A stretch of 13,679 nt of DNA, taken from positions 1-13,679 of the forward strand of contig DILB01000003.1 of the NCBI GenBank assembly GCA_002424815.1, written 5' to 3'. Below, in pieces: positions 6,671 through 12,015 of this stretch. The notes below the pieces were generated by a model, which was not told the origin of the DNA, did not search any database, and saw only the letters and a list, made by a program, of their open reading frames with translations. A program made the position numbers and the translations under genes. The stretch comes from Caryophanales bacterium UBA5603. GTDB taxonomy: Bacteria > Bacillota_I > Bacilli_A > Izemoplasmatales > Hujiaoplasmataceae. The stretch's first letter is position 1. Every line of letters begins with the position of its first letter.

Positions 6671-7963
6671 ATGAGAATGGTAGACATCATTGAAAAAAAA
6701 CGCGATAATCATGTTCTTTCCAAAGATGAAATAAACTTCGTTATCCAAGGGTATACCAAGGGAACGATTCCTGACTATCAAATCAGTGCATGGTTGATGG
6801 CTGTATTTTTCTGTGGTATGACAGATGAGGAATCTGCCTACTTAACAGAAGCCATGTTGCACAGTGGTGAAGTCATTGATTTATCAATGATTAAAGGCAT
6901 TAAAGTCGATAAGCATTCAACAGGTGGCGTAGGTGATAAAACAACCTTAATATTAGGCCCTCTTGTGGCTTCTGCGGGTGCTAAATTAGCAAAACTATCT
7001 GGAAGAGGTCTGGGTCACACCGGTGGAACACTAGACAAATTAGAATCGATTGAAGGTTGTTCGATTGCACTATCAGAAGAGCAATTTGTACGACAGGTTA
7101 ATGAGATAAATATCGCAGTTGCTGGACAAACTGCTGAATTGGTTCCGGCTGATAAATTATTATACGCTTTAAGGGATGTCACCGGTACGGTTAATTCAAT
7201 TCCTTTAATTGCATCATCAATTATGTCAAAAAAACTCGCTAGTGGAGCTGACGTGATTTGTTTAGACGTAAAAATTGGCGATGGTGCGTTCATGAAAACC
7301 ATTGAAGATGCGCGCATTCTATCCAAATTGATGGTATCAATTGGCCGTCAAATCGGAAAAAGTGTCATTGCCTTCATTACTGATATGGATCAACCTCTAG
7401 GTTTTGCGGTCGGAAATCGACTGGAAGTCAAGGAAGCTATTGAAACTTTGTCTGGGAAAGGTCCCAAGGATTTAGAGTCGCTCTGTGTAGAAATCGGCGC
7501 GCATATGATTTATAATGCGCAGCAATCTAAAACACTTGAAGCAGCGCGGAAATTAGCTTATGACAATCTTCACAATGGCAAAGCCTTAGCAAAATGGAAC
7601 GAATTCATACATGCTCAAGGCGGTAAAATTGATTCCCTTGATGAATTTGTCAAAGTTTCTGAAATTATACCTCTTTATGCAAAAGAATCAGGATATGTAT
7701 CAAAAATTAAAGCTCTTCCGGTTGGTTTAGCTTCCTGCAAATTAGGGGGAGGAAGAGAAACAAAAGAAGACATCATTGATCCAATGGTAGGCATTGTCTT
7801 GAAAAAGAAAATCGGAGATTATGTTCAAATTGGCGATGTTTTGTGTGAAATCTATGCAAACAGACCTGTCGCTCAAGAAATCAAAGACTCGTTATTTTCT
7901 GCATTCGAGTTTAAAAAAGATTTCGTGGTCCCTGGGAAAATCATCTTAGAAACCATTAATTAA
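6671..7963 (+). CDS. pdp: Pyrimidine-nucleoside phosphorylase
   Basis: The 430-residue product matches the length of Firmicutes Pdp (about 433). It splits uridine, deoxyuridine or thymidine with phosphate to the base plus (deoxy)ribose-1-phosphate in the cytoplasm. The phosphate-binding and catalytic motif KHSTGGVGDKTT is at 81-92 (H82), the family signature SGRGLGHTGGTLDKLE at 110-125, and the base-binding R168, S183 and K187 lie in LRDVTG and the following ASSIMSKK segment. All three match the positions known from the E. coli and Geobacillus enzymes, allowing for a small offset. The C-terminal domain with a glycine-rich KLGGGRETKEDIIDP segment is complete. The ribosome site GAGGTGG fixes the start. 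Thymidine-specific deoA is an alternative name that sequence alone does not exclude. No clear terminator follows, so some read-through towards the riboswitch is possible. Confidence 0.93.
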   Translation: MRMVDIIEKKRDNHVLSKDEINFVIQGYTKGTIPDYQISAWLMAVFFCGMTDEESAYLTEAMLHSGEVIDLSMIKGIKVDKHSTGGVGDKTTLILGPLVASAGAKLAKLSGRGLGHTGGTLDKLESIEGCSIALSEEQFVRQVNEINIAVAGQTAELVPADKLLYALRDVTGTVNSIPLIASSIMSKKLASGADVICLDVKIGDGAFMKTIEDARILSKLMVSIGRQIGKSVIAFITDMDQPLGFAVGNRLEVKEAIETLSGKGPKDLESLCVEIGAHMIYNAQQSKTLEAARKLAYDNLHNGKALAKWNEFIHAQGGKIDSLDEFVKVSEIIPLYAKESGYVSKIKALPVGLASCKLGGGRETKEDIIDPMVGIVLKKKIGDYVQIGDVLCEIYANRPVAQEIKDSLFSAFEFKKDFVVPGKIILETIN

Positions 7964-8004
7964 ATCCCTTATTTTTCTTTATTGTCTATAAATCATCGTT
8001 TGGA

Positions 8005-8033
8005 TTGTCTAATGAATTTTTATATGATATAAT
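8005..8033 (+). promoter_or_regulatory. Predicted promoter of the TPP riboswitch-thiT unit
   Basis: TTGTCT at 8005-8010, a 17-base spacer and TATAAT at 8028-8033, with a TG at 8025-8026 that makes it an extended -10. Transcription would begin near 8040, just ahead of the aptamer. Confidence 0.65.
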
Positions 8034-8052
8034 ATCAATATAATTTAATTTT

Positions 8053-8138
8053 AGGGAGCTCAGGGAACTGGGCTGAGAGTATAACTGTTGCCGTTATAGA
8101 CCTGACCTGATCTGGATAATGCCAGCGTAGGAATCCCT
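8053..8138 (+). ncRNA. TPP (thi-box) riboswitch aptamer
   Basis: The conserved thi-box core is present: CTGAGA (8073-8078) and ACCTGATCTGGATAATGCC (8105-8123), then AGCGTAGGAA. Helices are readable: P1 AGGGA (8053-8057) with TCCCT (8134-8138), P2 CTCAG (8059-8063) with CTGAG (8073-8077), P3 TATAAC (8080-8085) with GTTATA (8093-8098), and the P4/P5 CTGG/CCAG arm. It binds thiamine pyrophosphate and represses the downstream thiamine-uptake gene when the vitamin is plentiful. Confidence 0.96.
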
Positions 8139-8151
8139 CTCTTTGACATTT

Positions 8152-8177
8152 TGTCCCCTAAAAAGGGGACATTTTTT
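8152..8177 (+). terminator. Riboswitch expression-platform terminator
   Basis: TGTCCCC (8152-8158) pairs with GGGGACA (8165-8171) around TAAAAA, followed by six T (8172-8177). It lies 14 bases after the aptamer and just before thiT. The bases CCCTAAAA (8156-8163) are complementary to TTTTAGGG (8049-8056), which overlaps the 5' strand of P1, giving a direct antiterminator. Control is therefore by transcription attenuation. Confidence 0.88.
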
Positions 8178-8196
8178 ATTCACTGGAGGAAGAAGT

Positions 8197-8766
8197 ATGA
8201 AAAATAAAGCTCAAATCAAAAAACTTTCAGAAATGGGTATTTTAGTCGCTGTTGCAATTGTCATTGATTTACTTGCGGGCTTGATCAGTCCTTTCCGTTA
8301 TGGCGGATCGATTTCACCGGCCATGTTATTTATCTTTGTCATCGCTTATCGACACGGAGTGAAAGCTGGACTCGTTTCAGGACTTGCATTCGGAATTTTA
8401 TCATCGCTGGTCGGAATACCTTTAGGAATCACTTATATTATTCGTCCTGATCAATATTTTCTTGACTATATGCTTGCATTCTTTGTCTTAGGGGTGGCAG
8501 GGATTTTTAAAAATGGTACAACCAAGGCTTTGCCCCTTATTTTGGGAATGGCGTTAGGAAGTTTTCTAAGGTATTTAGCGCATGGATTTTCAGGAGTATT
8601 GTTTTTTTCAATTTATGCAATAGAACTTGGAGAGAATGTTTGGTTTTACTCTTTTATCTTGTATAACTTACCTTATATGGCCGCATCCTTTGTTTTCTGT
8701 GCCATCATCGGGCTTATTTTACAAAAAAGAGGGATTCTTGCATATAACTTGTTGAAAGAAGAGTAA
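8197..8766 (+). CDS. thiT: Thiamine transporter substrate-binding subunit (ThiT, ECF type)
   Basis: The product is 189 residues from the ATG at 8197, which has a strong ribosome site (GGAGGAAG, 8185-8192). The same frame extends upstream to TTG 8143, but that part covers the terminator hairpin and is not coding. ThiT (YuaJ) is the membrane S component that binds thiamine and works with the shared ECF module (EcfT, EcfA, EcfA'), which is not in this window. About six hydrophobic helices can be seen, along with an LDYxLAF-type motif (89-95), RYLAHGFSGVLFF (125-137) and the aromatic thiamine-pocket segment W149-x-Y151 to N157, as in the ThiT family. The TPP riboswitch directly upstream independently supports thiamine as the substrate. 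It is transcribed alone; the stop codon sits in the loop of the following terminator. Confidence 0.92.
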   Translation: MKNKAQIKKLSEMGILVAVAIVIDLLAGLISPFRYGGSISPAMLFIFVIAYRHGVKAGLVSGLAFGILSSLVGIPLGITYIIRPDQYFLDYMLAFFVLGVAGIFKNGTTKALPLILGMALGSFLRYLAHGFSGVLFFSIYAIELGENVWFYSFILYNLPYMAASFVFCAIIGLILQKRGILAYNLLKEE

Positions 8767-8780
8767 ACTCTTCTTTTTTT
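8755..8780 (+). terminator. Intrinsic terminator overlapping the end of thiT
   Basis: AAAGAAGAG (8755-8763) pairs with CTCTTCTTT (8768-8776) around TAAA, with a T-run to 8780. The TAA stop of thiT (8764-8766) is the loop itself, so the last three codons form the 5' arm. Confidence 0.8.
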
Positions 8781-8791
8781 ATAACAATTTA

Positions 8792-8818
8792 TTAGCACTC
8801 AAAACTTGACAGTGCTAA
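8792..8818 (+). promoter_or_regulatory. CIRCE operator (HrcA-binding site) of htpG
   Basis: TTAGCACTC (8792-8800), nine bases, then CAGTGCTAA (8810-8818). This is the CIRCE consensus TTAGCACTC-N9-GAGTGCTAA with one changed base at the inner edge of the right arm. It covers the -35 element, so bound HrcA repressor would block RNA polymerase. HrcA itself is not in the window. Confidence 0.93.
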
Positions 8819-8834
8819 TGACTCGTTGTATAAT
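8806..8834 (+). promoter_or_regulatory. Consensus SigA promoter of htpG
   Basis: TTGACA (8806-8811), 17 bases, TATAAT (8829-8834): a perfect consensus promoter. The -35 lies inside the CIRCE inverted repeat, and the single CIRCE mismatch (C8810) is the base needed to complete TTGACA. Confidence 0.85.
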
Positions 8835-8864
8835 AGAGAACGAGAATAACAGGAGGATAATAAT

Positions 8865-10781
8865 ATGAAAGAAAAAATGGAATTTAAAACCGAATCAAAA
8901 CGATTATTAAATCTGATGATCAATTCAATCTATACCAACAAGGAAATCTTTTTGAGAGAACTTATCTCAAATGCTAGTGATGCTATTGACAAATATCATC
9001 TAACCTCATTAACCGATGAATCACTCGAAAAAACGAATGAATATAATATTCATTTATCATTCGACAAGAAAAAACGTACCATTTCAATCGCTGATAATGG
9101 TATCGGCATGACTTATGACGAATTAGTCGATAATCTTGGGACCATCGCAAAAAGTGGTACCCTTGAATTTTTACAAAATGCTAAGGGTAAAGATGTTAAA
9201 GAAGTTGATCTAATCGGACAATTTGGTGTAGGATTTTACTCAGCTTTTATGGTCTCTCAAAAAGTTTCAGTTTTGACTAAATCGCCTTTCAGTGAAAAAG
9301 CTTATCGTTGGACATCGGAAGGTGAAGACTCTTTTGTGATTGAAGAAGCAGAAAAAGCAGATCGAGGAACATTGATTACGCTTTATCTGCGTAAAAATGA
9401 AAATGAAGAAACTTACGATGAATTTCTTGATGAATACAAATTGACTAACCTTGTCAAAAAATACTCCGATTATGTGAAATATCCTATAACGATGAAAAAA
9501 ACCATCGAGAAACCTAAGCTCGATGATGAAGGCAAAGAAATTGAAGGTAAATACGAATCTGTCGATGAAATAGAAACTTTGAATCAAATGATTCCTATTT
9601 GGAACAAAAATAAAAGCGAAGTCAAAGAAGAAGAACTAAATGAATTTTATAAAAATCAATATTTTGATTATACCGATCCTTTGCTCCATATTTGGACAGA
9701 CGTTGAAGGTGCTTTGACTTATAAGTCTATCGTTTTTATTCCTGGCAAAGCACCTTACAATTTGTATTCTGAAAAATATGAAAAGGGTCTGCAACTCTAT
9801 GCTAAAGGCGTCTTTATCATGGATAAATGTAAAGAATTAGTCCCAGACTATTTAAGATTTATCAAAGGCTTAGTAGTTTCAGGCGATCTATCTTTGAATA
9901 TTAGCCGAGAAATTTTACAACACAATCGTCAGTTAAAAAAGATTGCTCAGAATCTTGAGAAAAAGATTTTAAATGAACTTGAAAAATTATTAAAAAATGA
10001 ACCGGAAAAATATAAAGGATTTTTCAAAGAATTTGGTGTTAATTTAAAATATGGTATTTATGATAATTTCGGTGAAAAGAAGGACATGCTTCAAGATCTA
10101 GTCTTATTTAAAACGGTTAATCATGACGATTATATAACCTTGCGCGAATACGTTGATAAAATGCCAACGGATCAACATGATATCTATTATGGTTCTGCAC
10201 CGACTAAAGAACAAATTCTTGTTTCACCCCAAATGGATTTGCTTAAAAAGAAAGGCTATGATGTTTTGGTCTTAACAGACGAGATTGATGAATTTATGAT
10301 TAATATTTTGCGAGAATATGACAAAAAGCCTTTCAAATCAATTAATCAAGGCGATCTGGATTTATTGGATGAGACTGAAAAAGCAAAAATAAAAGAAGTT
10401 GAAACCGAACAAAAAGAACTTCTAGAAACTTTAAGGACCATCTTAGCTAGCGAAGTGAAAGAAGTTAAATTATCAACTCGGCTTGCAGATTCGCCAGTTT
10501 GTCTCGTTAGTGGTGATGGGCTTTCGTTTGAAATGGAAAAAGTCATCAATCAAATGCCAGGAGAAAAAGGTCTAAAAGCTGATAAAATCCTTGAAATCAA
10601 TCCGAATCACCCACTTTTCAAAGCCATCGAAACCGTCTTTGAAACGGATCGGTCTGCTTTAGATGATTACGCATGGATCCTTTACAATCAGGCAATGCTC
10701 ATCGAAGGATTGACGATTAAAGATCCGGTAGGATTTGCGAATAAAATGGTTCAATTGATGATCAAAGCAGCTGGAAAATAA
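8865..10781 (+). CDS. htpG: Molecular chaperone HtpG (bacterial Hsp90)
   Basis: The 638-residue product is the usual full length. HtpG is a dimeric ATP-dependent cytoplasmic chaperone. The GHKL ATPase domain is intact: RELISNASDA at 31-40 with catalytic E32 and Mg-binding N36, DNGIGM at 77-82, the lid GTIAKSGT at 92-99 and IGQFGVGFYS at 117-126. The middle domain has the SREILQ motif (347-352) whose R348 contacts the ATP phosphate. The C-terminal dimerisation domain is present, without the eukaryotic MEEVD tail. The start at 8865 has a strong AGGAGG site (8851-8856). Control is by CIRCE/HrcA over a consensus promoter, which implies heat induction. The next gene begins two bases after the stop codon. 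Confidence 0.97.
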   Translation: MKEKMEFKTESKRLLNLMINSIYTNKEIFLRELISNASDAIDKYHLTSLTDESLEKTNEYNIHLSFDKKKRTISIADNGIGMTYDELVDNLGTIAKSGTLEFLQNAKGKDVKEVDLIGQFGVGFYSAFMVSQKVSVLTKSPFSEKAYRWTSEGEDSFVIEEAEKADRGTLITLYLRKNENEETYDEFLDEYKLTNLVKKYSDYVKYPITMKKTIEKPKLDDEGKEIEGKYESVDEIETLNQMIPIWNKNKSEVKEEELNEFYKNQYFDYTDPLLHIWTDVEGALTYKSIVFIPGKAPYNLYSEKYEKGLQLYAKGVFIMDKCKELVPDYLRFIKGLVVSGDLSLNISREILQHNRQLKKIAQNLEKKILNELEKLLKNEPEKYKGFFKEFGVNLKYGIYDNFGEKKDMLQDLVLFKTVNHDDYITLREYVDKMPTDQHDIYYGSAPTKEQILVSPQMDLLKKKGYDVLVLTDEIDEFMINILREYDKKPFKSINQGDLDLLDETEKAKIKEVETEQKELLETLRTILASEVKEVKLSTRLADSPVCLVSGDGLSFEMEKVINQMPGEKGLKADKILEINPNHPLFKAIETVFETDRSALDDYAWILYNQAMLIEGLTIKDPVGFANKMVQLMIKAAGK

Positions 10782-10783
10782 CC

Positions 10784-11230
10784 ATGAATAAACCTCTATT
10801 TGGAATCAGAGATGATTTATCGATAACATTTTCAGGATATAAACCGAAATATCGTCATTCGCAAAATCCTTTTGTTGAAACTTTAGTGATTACTTTAAAT
10901 TTGATGGATGATATATCTAAAATTGAGATGATTATTTCGCATTTTAAAATGTCAAAATCAATTTCAATGGAATTTGTTTTTATCAAAGCTCCAAAGAAGA
11001 AAACGCCTAAAAAAGAGCGCCATTCTTTATCAAATTTAAAACCGGATGTTACTTTTCCTTTTTTAACATCAGAATCACTGATAAGAGTGATACAACTGCA
11101 AAAATTTGTCAAGGATGGCAATGAAATTCGCTGCGAATATTCTCTTGAAGAACAAATGGAAACTTTGGTCAAATTAATCAAAACGAATTTTGAAGCAATT
11201 CTTTTGTACGCAAATGATTTTGCAAAATAA
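10784..11230 (+). CDS. Unrecognised 148-residue protein co-transcribed with htpG
   Basis: I do not recognise this family. The ATG is two bases after the htpG stop (TAA-CC-ATG), with only a weak GGAAA site inside the end of htpG, which suggests translational coupling and shared CIRCE control. The protein has no signal peptide or membrane helix and should be cytoplasmic. The N-terminal third alternates polar and hydrophobic residues (VETLVITLNLMDDISKIEMI) and looks like an alpha/beta fold; residues 68-86 are very lysine-rich (KAPKKKTPKKERH), possibly a loop that binds nucleic acid or another polyanion; the C-terminal 50 residues look helical (LEEQMETLVKLIKTNFEAIL). There is one cysteine (117). 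A bidirectional terminator follows six bases after the stop. An overlapping minus-strand frame (10855-11286) starts only at TTG without a ribosome site and is taken as a shadow. Confidence 0.75.
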   Translation: MNKPLFGIRDDLSITFSGYKPKYRHSQNPFVETLVITLNLMDDISKIEMIISHFKMSKSISMEFVFIKAPKKKTPKKERHSLSNLKPDVTFPFLTSESLIRVIQLQKFVKDGNEIRCEYSLEEQMETLVKLIKTNFEAILLYANDFAK

Positions 11231-11235
11231 AAATA

Positions 11236-11265
11236 AGCCCTCGTCGAATGACGGGGGCTTTCTTT
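11236..11265. terminator. Bidirectional terminator between the htpG unit and recU
   Basis: AGCCCTCGTC (11236-11245) pairs with GACGGGGGCT (11250-11259) with one G-U, around GAAT. A T-rich tail follows on the plus strand (TTTCTTT); on the minus strand the stem is followed by TTATTTTTATTTT. It can end both convergent units. Confidence 0.8.
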
Positions 11266-11833
11266 AAAAATATAGTTTATCAACAATTTTTAAATAATCA
11301 AGACGTTTGACATAGCCTTCAGGAATTAAATGCCCTTTCGTTTCAAAATCTATCATTTCAATCGATTTTCTGCCGTCTTTTGATCGTTCATAAAAATAAG
11401 AAACAAGGGTGCTATCGAGCAAATAAACCAATCCTAATTTGGAAAATGAAACGATAATGAAGCCGATTCCTCCATGTTTAGCGATATTGGCGAGATGAGA
11501 CACTTGGTGTTCATGAATATTTTTCAAAGGAAAACTCGTTTTACTTTGCGTTTCTTTTGCTTCAAAATCGATATATTTGCCTCGATAAATGCCATTATAA
11601 TCGGTTGTGGAAGGTATTTTATAATAAGCTTCACTGATTTTTGCGGCACTTCGTCTTTCATAGTCTACTTTAACGACTTGAATTGGAATTGGCTTTTTGT
11701 AGATATAAGCAATATCGTTTGAAACATAATATTCATTTGTTTGGTTAATCGCTTCTTCGAGGTCCATTCCTCGATTGGCAGTCGTTCCAGGTTTGACCAC
11801 CTGAGGCGGTCTTTTCAGAGGATAATTAATCAC
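11264..11833 (-). CDS. recU: Holliday junction resolvase RecU
   Basis: The product is 189 residues from a GTG at 11833. The frame stays open to a TTG at 11953, but the GTG has an AGGTG site (11839-11843, minus strand) five bases upstream and gives VINYPLKR, which lines up with the start of Bacillus subtilis RecU (MIRYPNGK). RecU cuts four-way DNA junctions during recombination and helps chromosome segregation. Family motifs are all present: NRGMDLEEAIN (20-30), KKPIPIQVVKVDY (46-58), and the PD-(D/E)xK-type active site in the STTDYNG to YIDFEAKET region, with D78, D89, E91 and K93. The tail has the GRKSI and LDYLKIVDKLYF segments seen in the family. Unlike in Bacillus, no penicillin-binding-protein gene accompanies it; it stands alone. 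Confidence 0.94.
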   Translation of the reverse strand: MINYPLKRPPQVVKPGTTANRGMDLEEAINQTNEYYVSNDIAYIYKKPIPIQVVKVDYERRSAAKISEAYYKIPSTTDYNGIYRGKYIDFEAKETQSKTSFPLKNIHEHQVSHLANIAKHGGIGFIIVSFSKLGLVYLLDSTLVSYFYERSKDGRKSIEMIDFETKGHLIPEGYVKRLDYLKIVDKLYF

Positions 11834-11849
11834 GTTATCACCTGCATCT

Positions 11850-11858
11850 ATTGTATCA
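11850..11858 (-). promoter_or_regulatory. Predicted extended -10 promoter of recU
   Basis: Read on the minus strand this is TGATACAAT, an extended -10. A TTGTTT lies 19 bases further up, too far for an ideal -35. Transcription would start near 11843, at the ribosome site, leaving a leader of only about ten bases. This supports the GTG start at 11833 because the longer frame would lie upstream of the transcript. Confidence 0.5.
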
Positions 11859-11943
11859 TATAATCGATTGACTGAAACAAGGTGCTTTTGAAAAATATTG
11901 ATATAAATAGGTGTAGACCAATCATTTTTATATGCAAATACAT

Positions 11944-11971
11944 TTGTTAACAAGATCTTTTAGTGTATAAT
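11944..11971 (+). promoter_or_regulatory. Predicted SigA promoter of the RNase J-family gene
   Basis: TTGTTA (11944-11949), 16 bases, TATAAT (11966-11971). The leader of about 38 bases contains a small possible hairpin, ACTTT (11986-11990) with AAAGT (11996-12000), just before the AAAGGAA ribosome site (12004-12010). The stretch 11834-11943 between the divergent promoters shows no gene. Confidence 0.6.
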
Positions 11972-12015
11972 AAGGAAGACGGAACACTTTCCAGCAAAGT
12001 ACGAAAGGAATATTT

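Noticed and set aside
7964..8004. Terminator after pdp
   Set aside because: T-rich but I find no stem; not called.
8143..8196. N-terminal extension of ThiT from TTG 8143
   Set aside because: It covers the riboswitch terminator hairpin; ATG 8197 has a strong ribosome site and a normal ThiT N-terminus.
9267..9587. Minus-strand 106-residue frame inside htpG
   Set aside because: Phe/Ile-rich shadow of the lysine/glutamate-rich coding strand; no motif.
10855..11286. Minus-strand 143-residue frame opposite the htpG-coupled gene
   Set aside because: It begins at TTG inside the end of recU, reads through the terminator stem, and has no ribosome site; the plus-strand frame is bounded by the htpG stop and the terminator.
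11834..11953. 40-residue N-terminal extension of RecU
   Set aside because: It starts at TTG without a site, includes the predicted promoter, and is not part of the known RecU family.
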